Notes under the pieces: model-generated
Seen by the model: only the letters and a program-made list of their open reading frames with translations
Told to the model about the DNA's origin: nothing
Database searches by the model: none
Source: Pseudoxanthomonas sp. 3HH-4
Lineage (GTDB): Bacteria > Pseudomonadota > Gammaproteobacteria > Xanthomonadales > Xanthomonadaceae
DNA length: 64,000 nt
Reading direction: 5' to 3'
Assembly (NCBI RefSeq): GCF_006716465.1
Contig: NZ_VFPB01000002.1
Span: 372,001-436,000 of the forward strand
Translations under genes and position numbers: made by a program
In this document: piece by piece, positions 1 through 8,621 of the stretch
How positions within the stretch are numbered: position 1 is the first letter of the stretch
Layout of the letters: each line of letters starts with the position of its first letter

Positions 1-286
1 GGCCGACGAAGTCGACGATATTGTCCTTCACTGACGATTCCGTGGTGCAAGTGATGCCGACCGGCTTGTTCAGCACGATGTAGACGTGCTTGCGCTTGCC
101 TGCCTTCACCGCGCGCGCCTTCAGCGGCTGCCCATCGACCCGAACCTCGTCGCCCTCGCCCACCACGGCGCCCATGCCGGCGGCGATGCCGTTGACGGTG
201 ACGCGACGCTCCGCGATCAGGCGGTCGGCCTCGCGGCGGGAACAGAAGCCGGTGTCGGCGATGTGCTTGTTGAGGCGGACGGTCAT
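1..286 (-). CDS. rluF: 23S rRNA pseudouridine synthase, RluF-like (3' end cut by window edge)
   Basis: Only the first 95 codons are present; the gene runs off the left edge. The protein begins MTVRLNKHIADTGFCSRREA, the N-terminal S4 RNA-binding domain typical of RluB/RluE/RluF-type enzymes, and continues into the start of the catalytic domain (VYIVLNKPVGITCTTESSV), which is closest to the RluF type. Such enzymes convert a specific uridine of 23S rRNA to pseudouridine in the cytoplasm. The ATG at 286 is chosen because it opens the S4 domain directly. The catalytic Asp region lies outside the window, so the RluF assignment over RluB/RluE rests on the N-terminus only. Confidence 0.8.
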   Translation of the reverse strand, partial: MTVRLNKHIADTGFCSRREADRLIAERRVTVNGIAAGMGAVVGEGDEVRVDGQPLKARAVKAGKRKHVYIVLNKPVGITCTTESSVKDNIVDFVG

Positions 287-326
287 GCCGCCATTATCCG
301 GGATCGCGCGCCCGCCGTCGCCCGCT

Positions 327-2759
327 TCACGCAGGTTCCACGGATGCCGCGGCCTGAACGGAGTCCCATGCCGCCATCAGTTCGTCCAGCGGGCATGGCA
401 CGTGGACGGCATAGCCCTGCACGTGCCCGATGCCCACCTCGCGCAGTTGTGCCATCACCGCATCGCTTTCGACCCACTCGGCGATGGTGATCTTGCCGAG
501 CGCCTGGCCCATCTGGCTCATCGAACGCACCAGCGCCAGGTCGACCTCTCCTCGCGCGAGGTCGCGGATGAAGGCGCCGTCGATCTTGAGGATGTCCACT
601 GGCAACCGCTTGAGATAGGCGAACGAGGACAGGCCGCTGCCGAAATCGTCCAGCGCGATCCGGCACCCGCGCGCCCGCATCGCATCGATGAAACGGCAGG
701 CATCGTCCAGGTTGGCGATCACCGCCGTTTCGGTGATCTCGAAGCACAACCGCGTCGCGACGCCCGGTTGCTGGTCCAGCAGCAGGTTCACGTGTTCAAG
801 GAAGGCAGGGTTGGCGATCGACTGCGCAGACACGTTCAGGTGGCACAGATCCACGCGCGCCAACTGCGCGGGATACAACGCGAAATGCCGGCATACCGCA
901 TCGACGACGAAACAGTCGACCGCCATGCCCTGCCCGTAGCGCTCCATCGCCGGCAGGAACACACCCGGCGCATGCAGCCGGCCCTCGCGGTCGCGCAGGC
1001 GCACCAGCACTTCGTACTGCAGGCGCTGGCTGCCATCCAGCGCGATGATCTGCTGCGCATACAGCAACAGGCGGTCTTCCGCGATCGCCAGCTGCGTGTG
1101 CGCCACCCATTCCAGTTCGTGGCGACGACGCGAGAGGCTGGGATCGGAATCACGATAACAGCGGATGCGGTTGCGCCCTTCTTCCTTGGCCACATAGCAC
1201 GCGGCGTCGGCCGCGCGCAGCAGCCAGTCCACGTCCACTGCCGCGTCATTGATCTCGGCCACGCCGATGCTGCAGTTCAGGCCGAACGTACGGCCGTTCC
1301 ACTGGAACGAGGACTCGCCCAGCGACGCATGGATGCGCGCCATCGCGGCTTCCGCTTCCTCCAGCGTGGTGTCGTGCAGCAGCACCGCAAACTCATCGCC
1401 GCCCAGGCGCCCCAACCAGTCTTCACGACGCAGCTGCGCCGCCACCCGGCTGGCGAAATGGCACAGGAAGCGGTCACCCGCTTCATGCCCGCAGGTGTCG
1501 TTGACCAGCTTGAACTGGTCCAGATCGATGTAGCAGAGCGTGTGCCGCCCATCGCATCCATGCGGCTGTCCGAGCACGCTGCCCAACCTGCGGGCGATCT
1601 CGCGCCGGTTGATCAGGCCGGTGAGGTCATCGTGGCTGGCCTGGTGCGCGATTTCGCAGGCGAGTTCATGCGCTTCGGACACGTCTTCCACCAGCACGAA
1701 CACCCGCTCCGCACAGCGCGCACGCGCCGCGACCACCGACGCCGTCCAGCGCACCCAGCGCACGTCGCCATCGCGACGCACGAGCCGGCGTTCGCCCGGC
1801 TCGAGCATGCGGGTCCAGTCGATGGCGCCACGGGCGTCGCATTGCAGATCGTCGGCATGCAGCACGTCGGACAGATGCAGCGAGCGGATGTCATGCAGCG
1901 GCATCCCGAGGATCTGCGCCAGCGCCTCGTTCGCCTGGGTGAAGCGCCCATCGCGATCCAGCTTGAGCATGCCCACCGCTGACTGGTGGAACGCCATGCG
2001 GAATTCGCTTTCGGTCTCGCGCACGCGGCGCAGCGTGCTGCGCATGACATGTAGCGCATACGCGCAGAGCGCGAGGAACGCCAGCGCGCTGAGCCCAAGC
2101 AGGACGCGCCGCATGAAATGCGCGCCCTCTGCCAGCGAGCGCGAGAATGCCAGCTCCTTCGGACGCACGCGCGCATCGATTTCCATCAGCCGCTGCTGGT
2201 AAGCGCGGACGCTTGCGCCGTCGCGTGTGGCGCCTGAGGGACGCGCCTCGAGTTCGTCGGCCAGCGTTACCAGATGCTGGATCTCGACTTCCGCCTCGCG
2301 CCACAGGCGCACCGATTCGCGGAAGTACGGGGCCTTGCGCAGCATGCGGTACATCCAGATCAGGCGGCCGATGTCCTCCGGCGCGTTCTCGCCCTGCAGG
2401 AACCCCGCACGCGCGGCCGCCATGTCCACCGGCGCACTTTCCAGCGCCAGCCGACCCGCGCGGTCACCCAGCGGCACGCGCAGGGCGGCGCGCGCATCGG
2501 CCAGGTCCGCGGGCCGCGCATGGCTGGCATAGCGATACAGGCTGTGTACGGCACGCTGCTGCGCCTTGGACCAATGGCTCTCACCGATGATGTAGGCGGT
2601 CGCGCCCGCCTGCGTTTCAAGCACGGCGGCGATCAGCAGTGCGCCCAGCGCGGACAGGACGATGAGCACTGCGACCCGGGCCGGGAGCCGCCGCTGCAGG
2701 CCCCGGTTGCGGTCATCGCCGGCAGTCCCGCCGGCTACGGATGCTTCCCTGTTGTCCAC
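327..2759 (-). CDS. Membrane PAS-GGDEF-EAL c-di-GMP signalling protein
   Basis: 810 residues. A transmembrane helix near 30-50, a periplasmic domain to about 215 and a second helix (about 217-237) give a sensor topology. A PAS domain (about 245-360), a GGDEF domain (about 370-535) and an EAL-type domain (about 550-800) follow. The cyclase motif GGDEF is intact and preceded by RRED five residues upstream, a plausible inhibitory I-site. The phosphodiesterase signature is EVL instead of EAL, but ETAV and DDFGSG are present, so hydrolytic activity is uncertain. It probably makes and/or degrades c-di-GMP at the inner membrane in response to a periplasmic and PAS-sensed cue. The ligand cannot be read from the sequence. 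Confidence 0.9.
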   Translation of the reverse strand: MDNREASVAGGTAGDDRNRGLQRRLPARVAVLIVLSALGALLIAAVLETQAGATAYIIGESHWSKAQQRAVHSLYRYASHARPADLADARAALRVPLGDRAGRLALESAPVDMAAARAGFLQGENAPEDIGRLIWMYRMLRKAPYFRESVRLWREAEVEIQHLVTLADELEARPSGATRDGASVRAYQQRLMEIDARVRPKELAFSRSLAEGAHFMRRVLLGLSALAFLALCAYALHVMRSTLRRVRETESEFRMAFHQSAVGMLKLDRDGRFTQANEALAQILGMPLHDIRSLHLSDVLHADDLQCDARGAIDWTRMLEPGERRLVRRDGDVRWVRWTASVVAARARCAERVFVLVEDVSEAHELACEIAHQASHDDLTGLINRREIARRLGSVLGQPHGCDGRHTLCYIDLDQFKLVNDTCGHEAGDRFLCHFASRVAAQLRREDWLGRLGGDEFAVLLHDTTLEEAEAAMARIHASLGESSFQWNGRTFGLNCSIGVAEINDAAVDVDWLLRAADAACYVAKEEGRNRIRCYRDSDPSLSRRRHELEWVAHTQLAIAEDRLLLYAQQIIALDGSQRLQYEVLVRLRDREGRLHAPGVFLPAMERYGQGMAVDCFVVDAVCRHFALYPAQLARVDLCHLNVSAQSIANPAFLEHVNLLLDQQPGVATRLCFEITETAVIANLDDACRFIDAMRARGCRIALDDFGSGLSSFAYLKRLPVDILKIDGAFIRDLARGEVDLALVRSMSQMGQALGKITIAEWVESDAVMAQLREVGIGHVQGYAVHVPCPLDELMAAWDSVQAAASVEPA

Positions 2760-2892
2760 ATGTCACTCCTGTTGGCCCGCGCGATCGAAGGCGTTCGCGT
2801 GGGCCTCCATCGTCGTTCATCGGCCCCACCCCGGTACCCTTGAGGGCTGGGTCAGCATTCGACACGGACGGCCGACAAATGGTCGCCCCGCG

Positions 2893-4551
2893 TCAGTTGT
2901 CGCCATCCGGGGCAGCACCGGCGTCGACCACCTGGTCGCGCCCGGCCCGCTTGGCCCGGTACATCGCCTCGTCGGCCCGGCGCAGCAGCGATGCCGCGTC
3001 GATGTCCTCCGGCTCGAGCGTGGCCAGGCCGATGCTGGCGGTCACCAGCAGGCCCTCGATGCCCAGCCCGGCGCCGGTCGCGCGCACCTGCGTACGCATC
3101 GCTTCCAGGCGCGCCCGCGCGATGGCACCGCCTATGCCGGGCAACAACACCAGGAACTCCTCGCCGCCCATCCGGATCACGTCCGCGGGGTCGCGCACCA
3201 CCGAAGTCAGGGTGCCCGCCACCGCCACCAACACACGGTCACCGACCGCATGCCCGTGCACGTCGTTGATGCGCTTGAACAGGTCGATGTCGAGGAAACC
3301 CACGGCCAGCGATTCCTCACCCGCGCGGGCATCACGCATGTGCTGCTCCAGCCGCTTCAGGCCGGCGCGGCGGTTGGGGAGGCCGGTGAGTTCGTCGGTG
3401 TCGGCCAGGGCACGCATCTCGTCACGCTGGCGTCGCAACTGGCCCAGGCGCAGGTTCAACACGTAGGCGCTGACCGTCAGGAACCACGTGATCGACAACT
3501 GGATCGCTTCCACGCGGTATTCGATCAGCAGATGGCTGTCGATCACGTCCATCACCGCCATCGCCAGGAACGGCGTCACGGCCGCGATCGCCGCGATGGC
3601 ATCGGCGCGCTGCCCACGCAGGAAATACAGCCCCAGCACCAGGATGGCAACGCAGCCGGCGGCGAAGCCCTGGTCGATGCCTGTCGCCAACCGCGACAGG
3701 CCTTCCAGCGACAACCACCCCGCGGCCACGCTCGTGGCGCAGATGCCTGCCGCAAGCCACGGCAACCAGCGTCGCGTGCCGGGCCAGGCGCGCGCGCCGC
3801 CGACGAGCAGCCACATCGCGTACAGCAGCGTCGGCAAGCCCAGGCAGGCAAATGCGACCAGCCATCGGGATTCGCCATCGCCGATGGGCAACCAGGGTTC
3901 CGGGTAGCCGCTCAGGCCGCTGAGTACCGCCTGCCCCAGTACGCTGAGCGCACACAGGAGGGCGTAGCCCAGGAAGACGCGGTCGCGCGTACTCAGGAAA
4001 CCCATCAGCGCCATGAAGGCCAGCGCGATGGCGATGGCCACGCACGCCGTCCGCACCAGCAGGCGTGCCGTGTCGACCTGCTGGACCGGGCTGGGCGCGC
4101 CAATGCGGACCGTGGGGATCCATCCGGGCTTCAGCGGTTTGGCCCACGCCACCTCTATGGGGTCCCGGTTGCCCGCCCGGGGCACTACCACCATGCCCAC
4201 GCCTGCACGGAACCGAGAATCACGCGTGCGGGCGTCGTGCATGCGTCCGCATACCTCACGGTCGCCGTGGTGCACCCGTACCTCGCCTGCGAAGATGTTG
4301 AACACATTGATGGCCTGCGGGGCACCCGACCACCCTTCCGGCGGAGCGGGGATCTCGACCCGCTCCGTGAGCCTCGCCTGCATTGCGGCCGTGCAGTGGC
4401 GCTGCGGCGCCTGTTCTGAGGTCGGCGCCCCGGTGACCAGGTAGTCGCGGCCGGGTTCCGGCGCCGCCTGGACCGGGCACGACAACGCGACGAGCAGCAA
4501 CAGCCACCCTGCGATCCCGCCACGTTGATCCCCGTTCCCCCTCACGAACAC
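2893..4551 (-). CDS. 7TM-DISM diguanylate cyclase
   Basis: 552 residues with a signal peptide (about 1-30, ending PVQAA), a periplasmic domain to about 175, roughly seven transmembrane helices (about 180-390) and a C-terminal GGDEF domain (about 390-545). This is the 7TMR-DISM layout of receptors that sense extracytoplasmic ligands. The active-site motif is GGEEF, with DLFKRINDVHGH upstream as in active cyclases. The residue spacing before GGEEF does not give a clean RxxD I-site, so product inhibition may be weak. Expected role is c-di-GMP synthesis at the inner membrane. It lies 133 bp upstream of the PAS-GGDEF-EAL gene on the same strand, so the two may be co-regulated. Confidence 0.9.
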   Translation of the reverse strand: MFVRGNGDQRGGIAGWLLLLVALSCPVQAAPEPGRDYLVTGAPTSEQAPQRHCTAAMQARLTERVEIPAPPEGWSGAPQAINVFNIFAGEVRVHHGDREVCGRMHDARTRDSRFRAGVGMVVVPRAGNRDPIEVAWAKPLKPGWIPTVRIGAPSPVQQVDTARLLVRTACVAIAIALAFMALMGFLSTRDRVFLGYALLCALSVLGQAVLSGLSGYPEPWLPIGDGESRWLVAFACLGLPTLLYAMWLLVGGARAWPGTRRWLPWLAAGICATSVAAGWLSLEGLSRLATGIDQGFAAGCVAILVLGLYFLRGQRADAIAAIAAVTPFLAMAVMDVIDSHLLIEYRVEAIQLSITWFLTVSAYVLNLRLGQLRRQRDEMRALADTDELTGLPNRRAGLKRLEQHMRDARAGEESLAVGFLDIDLFKRINDVHGHAVGDRVLVAVAGTLTSVVRDPADVIRMGGEEFLVLLPGIGGAIARARLEAMRTQVRATGAGLGIEGLLVTASIGLATLEPEDIDAASLLRRADEAMYRAKRAGRDQVVDAGAAPDGDN

Positions 4552-4648
4552 TCCGTACGTCGCCGCCCTCCCGACTACCGGTGCGCTGGCTTGCGTCTAC
4601 GAAATGCAACTTCCGTGCCACGCGCCGCGCCTCCGTGCCGGCGGACCG

Positions 4649-6553
4649 TCACTCGCGCGGCGGTCCCTTGCGGTGCAGCTTGCCGGCGCCGAACGGCTTG
4701 TCGCCGCGCGGCTTGCCCTTGCCAGCCCCCGCGCCTCCGAACTTGCGTGGCGGCGCCGAACCCGCACCGCCACCCTCGCCCGGCTTGTGGATGCGCAGTT
4801 GCTGGCCGGACACCCAGACCTTCTTCAGGTGCATCAGCACCTCGCGCGGCATGCCTTCGGGCAGGTCCAGCGTGGTGTGGTCGTGCTGGATGTCGATCCG
4901 GCCGATGTAACGGCTTTCCAGCCCCGCCTCGTTGGCGATCGCGCCGACGATGTTGGCCGGCTTCACACCATGGGCGTGGCCCACCTCGATGCGGTAGGTC
5001 TCCATACCCACCTCCGGCGCGCTGCGCGGCGCCTTGTCGGCGCGCGGGCGGTCGGTGTCGGGGCGCTCGATCTTCGACCGCTCGGGCTTGTCGAAGCTGC
5101 GCGTGGGGCGCTCGCTGGAGGCAGCGTCCTCATGGCGGCGCGGACGCTCATCGCGCTCGCGGCGCGGCGCATTGCCGTAGGTCTCGCTGCGCACCGGGCG
5201 CTGCTCGCGCGGCGTGCGCTCCTGCGACAGCAGCAGCGGCGTGTCGCCCTGCACCAGCTGCGCCAGCGCAGCGGCGATGTCGACCGCGGGCACGTTCTGT
5301 TCTCGTTCGTAGCGCTCGATCAGTGCGCGGAATTCGCCGGCCTTGCCGGATGCCAGCATGTCGGTGATGCGCGCCAGGAACTTCTCCACGCGGCGGTCGT
5401 TCACCGCTTCCACGCTGGGCAGCTGCATCTCTTCGATCGGCTGGCGCGTGGCGCGCTCGATCGAACGCAGCATGCCCTTCTCGCGCGGAGTGACGAACAG
5501 GATCGCGTCGCCCGTACGACCGGCGCGGCCGGTGCGGCCGATACGATGCACGTAGCTTTCGGTGTCGTACGGAATATCGTAGTTCAGCACGTGGCTGATG
5601 CGTTCCACGTCCAGGCCGCGCGCGGCCACGTCGGTGGCGACCAGGATGTCCAGCTTGCCGTCCTTGAGCTGCTGGATGGTCTTCTCGCGCGCCGCCTGCT
5701 GCATGTCGCCGTTGATCGCGGCGGCGGCCAGCCCGCGCGCCTGCAGCTTGTCGGCCAGCTCTTCGGTGGCCGCCTTGGTGCGGGCGAACACGATCATGCC
5801 GTCGAACGGTTCCACTTCCAGGATGCGGGTCAGCGCATCCAGCTTGTGCATGCCGCTGACCCACCAGTAACGCTGGCGGATGTTCGCCGATGTCGTGGTC
5901 TTCGAGGCGATGTTCACCTCGACCGGATCCTTCAGGTAAGTCTGGGCGATGCGGCGGATGGCGGGTGGCATGGTCGCGGAGAACAGCGCCACCTGGCGTG
6001 TTTCCGGGGTCTTCTTCAGCACGGTCTCGACGTCGTCGATGAAGCCCATGCGCAGCATTTCGTCGGCTTCGTCCAGCACCAGCGTGGTCAGGCCGGACAG
6101 GTCCAGCGAGCCGCGCTCCAGGTGGTCGATCACGCGGCCCGGCGTACCGACCACGACGTGCACACCACGCTTGAGCGCCTGCAGCTGCGGGTAGTAGCTC
6201 TGGCCGCCGTAGATCGGCAGCACGTGGAAGCCGGGGATCTTGCCCGCGTACTTCTGGAACGCCTCCGCCACCTGGATGGCCAGCTCGCGCGTGGGCGCCA
6301 GCACCAGCGCCTGCGGGCTGCCCGCACCGGGGTTGAGGTTGGCCAGCACCGGCAGCGCGAAGGCGGCGGTCTTGCCGGTACCGGTCTGCGCGGTGCCCAG
6401 CACGTCACGGCCGGCCAGCATCGCCGGGATGGTGGCCGCCTGGATCGGCGACGGGGTTTCGTACCCCACGGCGGTGACGGCGGCCATGACCGGCGCCGGC
6501 AAGCCGAGGTCGGCGAACAGGAGCGGGGCTGGGGAGGGGGATTCGGTGGACAT
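4649..6553 (-). CDS. deaD: DEAD-box ATP-dependent RNA helicase, DeaD/CsdA type
   Basis: 634 residues. The helicase core shows the Q motif region, AQTGTGKT (Walker A), PTRELA, TPGR, DEAD, SAT, ARGLD and HRIGRTGRAGR in order. After about residue 440 comes an arginine-rich linker and a DbpA-type RNA-binding fold (METYRIEVGHAHGVKPANI), then a Gly/Lys-rich tail. This architecture is that of DeaD, which unwinds structured RNA in ribosome assembly, mRNA decay and cold adaptation. The start MSTESPSP at 6553 is chosen because the core starts right behind it. The frame stays open upstream to 7150 but would overlap the divergent sigma-factor gene, and the extension has no family similarity. Confidence 0.95.
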   Translation of the reverse strand: MSTESPSPAPLLFADLGLPAPVMAAVTAVGYETPSPIQAATIPAMLAGRDVLGTAQTGTGKTAAFALPVLANLNPGAGSPQALVLAPTRELAIQVAEAFQKYAGKIPGFHVLPIYGGQSYYPQLQALKRGVHVVVGTPGRVIDHLERGSLDLSGLTTLVLDEADEMLRMGFIDDVETVLKKTPETRQVALFSATMPPAIRRIAQTYLKDPVEVNIASKTTTSANIRQRYWWVSGMHKLDALTRILEVEPFDGMIVFARTKAATEELADKLQARGLAAAAINGDMQQAAREKTIQQLKDGKLDILVATDVAARGLDVERISHVLNYDIPYDTESYVHRIGRTGRAGRTGDAILFVTPREKGMLRSIERATRQPIEEMQLPSVEAVNDRRVEKFLARITDMLASGKAGEFRALIERYEREQNVPAVDIAAALAQLVQGDTPLLLSQERTPREQRPVRSETYGNAPRRERDERPRRHEDAASSERPTRSFDKPERSKIERPDTDRPRADKAPRSAPEVGMETYRIEVGHAHGVKPANIVGAIANEAGLESRYIGRIDIQHDHTTLDLPEGMPREVLMHLKKVWVSGQQLRIHKPGEGGGAGSAPPRKFGGAGAGKGKPRGDKPFGAGKLHRKGPPRE

Positions 6554-6724
6554 GCGGAGACTCCGGGGCGTCGCGGAGCCGCACGCCGAGCCGCATATTG
6601 TGCCCCTTCGGGGGGCTCCTGTCGCGTTGCAGCACGCCAGCGCCTTCACGTGGACGGGCACTGTGATGTTCCGGGCGCGCCGGCGAATCACCTTCCAGAC
6701 CCGCACAATCGAGCACACGCCCGG

Positions 6725-7240
6725 ATGGAATCGACCCCCGCCATGACCACGGACACGGACGCCCGCACAGGCTTCCAGGCCCAGTTGCTGGCCCATCGCG
6801 GCATCGTCGCCAAGGTCGCCGGTACGTATGCCTGGCACCCGGACGACCGCGACGACCTGATGCAGGACATCGCCACGCAGCTGTGGCGCGCGTGGCCGGG
6901 GTACGACAGCGCCCGTCCGTTCGCCACCTGGATGTACCGGATAGCGCTGAACGTGGCGATTTCCCATGTCCGCGGCCGCACGCGCGCCCCGTCGCCCGAG
7001 GCATGGCACGAGGACCACCACGACCTCGCCGACCCGCATGCGCACGATCACGAAGCACACGAGCAGGTCGACCTGCTGTACCGCTTCATCCAGGCGCAAC
7101 CTCCGCTCGACCGCGCCCTGCTGCTGCTCTACCTGGAAGACCGCAGCCATCGCGAGATGGCCGACGTGCTGGGCCTGAGCGAAACCAACGTGGCGACCAA
7201 GATCAGCCGGCTGAAGCAGCGGCTGCGCAACGAACTCTGA
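6725..7240 (+). CDS. RNA polymerase sigma factor, sigma-70 family (ECF-like)
   Basis: 171 residues. Region 2 is seen in the DDLMQDIATQLWRAWPGY and ATWMYRIALNVAISHVR segments (about 35-80) and region 4 in LDRALLLLYLEDRSHREMA followed by a helix-turn-helix (about 120-170). No sigma region 1 or 3 is present, as in ECF sigma factors. A second in-frame ATG at 6743 is an alternative start. Twenty-six bases downstream on the same strand is a membrane-protein gene that may encode its regulator. The group (and hence the signal) is not identifiable by eye. Confidence 0.85.
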   Translation: MESTPAMTTDTDARTGFQAQLLAHRGIVAKVAGTYAWHPDDRDDLMQDIATQLWRAWPGYDSARPFATWMYRIALNVAISHVRGRTRAPSPEAWHEDHHDLADPHAHDHEAHEQVDLLYRFIQAQPPLDRALLLLYLEDRSHREMADVLGLSETNVATKISRLKQRLRNEL

Positions 7241-7266
7241 ACCGATGACACCACACGGAAACGACC

Positions 7267-7938
7267 ATGGAACCCGATGACCTGAAACTGGCGTGGCAGA
7301 CCCTGTCGCGCCGCCTGGAACGACACGATGCGCTGCAGGCCCACCTACTGCTGGAGCAGCGCAAGCAGAAGGCGTTGTCCAGCCTGCGCCCGCTGTTCTG
7401 GGGCCAGGTGGCGCAGATGCTGTTCGGCATCCCCTTCATCCTGCTGGCCGCCCTGCTCTGGATCCGGGGCGGGCAGTCGGCCCACGGCCTGCCGTGGACG
7501 GTGCTGGCGGCCGGCGTGGTGGTGCAGCTCTACGGCATCGCGACGGTCGCGATGGCGGGCGAGACCCTGCGCCGCATGCGCGAAGTGGATTGCGCGCAGC
7601 CGATCATCGAAATCCAGACGCGCTTGGCCCGTTTGCGCCGCACCTACATCGTCAACGGCATGCTGACCGGGCTGCCGTGGTGGTTCATGTGGGTGCCGGT
7701 GCTGGTGGTGCTGGCGGGCCTGGGTGGCAACGACTTGTATGCGCGGGCGCCGGGCGTGGTCTGGATCGGCCTGGGCGTAGGCGTTGCCGGCCTGGCGGCG
7801 ACCTTCTGGTTCCATCGCTGGTCGCGTGACCCGGCCCGTCCCCGGCTGGCCAAGGCCATGGAGGACAGCGTGACCGGCGGCAGCCTGCGGCGCGCACGCG
7901 CGCAGATCGAAGAGGTCGCGCGCTTCGAGGCCGAGTGA
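7267..7938 (+). CDS. Inner-membrane protein, probable partner of the upstream sigma factor
   Basis: 223 residues. The N-terminal 55 residues are hydrophilic and helical (MEPDDLKLAWQTLSRRLERH), followed by about four transmembrane helices in two pairs (about 57-105 and 140-195) and a short charged tail. It matches no family I can name. Position directly after a sigma gene, with a cytoplasmic helical head and a membrane anchor, is the usual arrangement of an anti-sigma factor, but no zinc-binding HxxxCxxC motif is present. The anti-sigma role is inference from context. Confidence 0.75.
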   Translation: MEPDDLKLAWQTLSRRLERHDALQAHLLLEQRKQKALSSLRPLFWGQVAQMLFGIPFILLAALLWIRGGQSAHGLPWTVLAAGVVVQLYGIATVAMAGETLRRMREVDCAQPIIEIQTRLARLRRTYIVNGMLTGLPWWFMWVPVLVVLAGLGGNDLYARAPGVVWIGLGVGVAGLAATFWFHRWSRDPARPRLAKAMEDSVTGGSLRRARAQIEEVARFEAE

Positions 7939-7964
7939 GCGGGCCGTGGCTTACACTGCCGAGC

Positions 7965-8195
7965 ATGCCACGCATCGACTTCGACCTTGACCCGCCCCAC
8001 GACTACGTGGAGCTCAACCAGTTGCTGAAGCTGGTCGGCATCGCCGACAGCGGCGGCCAGGGCAAGGCCATCGTTGCCAGCGGCGAGGTGACGGTGGATG
8101 GCGAGGCGGAACTGCGCAAGACGGCGAAAATCCGCGCGGGTCAGGTCGTCCGCATCGGCGATGCCGAGATCCGGGTGCAGGCCGCGGAAAGCTGA
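7965..8195 (+). CDS. Small S4-domain RNA-binding protein (YbcJ-like), copy 1
   Basis: 76 residues forming a single S4 domain (LNQLLKLVGIADSGGQGKAI, then GEVTVDGEAELRKTAKIRAG), resembling E. coli YbcJ. S4 proteins of this size bind structured RNA in the cytoplasm; the RNA target of the YbcJ type is not established. The ATG at 7965 opens the conserved core; a GTG at 7935 would add ten residues but overlaps the previous gene. All but the first four bases of this gene lie in a 307-bp unit that is repeated exactly immediately downstream. Confidence 0.85.
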   Translation: MPRIDFDLDPPHDYVELNQLLKLVGIADSGGQGKAIVASGEVTVDGEAELRKTAKIRAGQVVRIGDAEIRVQAAES

Positions 8196-8582
8196 GGCCT
8201 CCGCACAACACGGCACCCCGCTCCGCCTGCGTAAAACCTCGCACGACTCACACAAAGGCTGAGCGTTGAGTCATTCACGCATCGACTTCGACCTTGACCC
8301 GCCCCACGACTACGTGGAGCTCAACCAGTTGCTGAAGCTGGTCGGCATCGCCGACAGCGGCGGCCAGGGCAAGGCCATCGTTGCCAGCGGCGAGGTGACG
8401 GTGGATGGCGAGGCGGAACTGCGCAAGACGGCGAAAATCCGCGCGGGTCAGGTCGTCCGCATCGGCGATGCCGAGATCCGGGTGCAGGCCGCGGAAAGCT
8501 GAGGCCTCCGCACAACACGGCACCCCGCTCCGCCTGCGTAAAACCTCGCACGACTCACACAAAGGCTGAGCGTTGAGTCATT
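7969..8582. repeat. Perfect 307-bp tandem duplication
   Basis: Bases 7969-8275 and 8276-8582 are identical as far as I can read them, directly adjacent, with no spacer. The unit starts five bases into the S4 gene and ends about 80 bp after its stop. Sequence diverges immediately outside both ends. Perfect identity implies either a very recent duplication or an assembly error. Confidence 0.95.
8266..8502 (+). CDS. Small S4-domain RNA-binding protein, copy 2 (duplicate with new TTG start)
   Basis: From Arg-Ile-Asp-Phe onward this reading frame is identical to copy 1. The duplication did not copy the original ATG. Instead the end of unit 1 supplies an in-frame TTG at 8266 (Leu/Met-Ser-His-Ser) with AAAGG at about 8254-8258 as a possible ribosome site, giving 78 residues. 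Whether it is translated is unknown. If the assembly is right, this is a second intact S4 gene with a start created by the junction. Confidence 0.6.
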   Translation: MSHSRIDFDLDPPHDYVELNQLLKLVGIADSGGQGKAIVASGEVTVDGEAELRKTAKIRAGQVVRIGDAEIRVQAAES

Positions 8583-8621
8583 TTGGCTGGCGCATGAGGG
8601 GAAAGGCGTCGCGCGAGTCGC

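Noticed and set aside
90..1982. 630-codon plus-strand frame opposite the PAS-GGDEF-EAL gene
   Set aside because: High-GC antisense shadow: no domain, Arg/His/Ala-rich, fully covered by a gene with clear domains.
6554..7150. N-terminal extension of the DEAD-box helicase
   Set aside because: Overlaps the divergent sigma gene; helicase core begins directly after the ATG at 6553.
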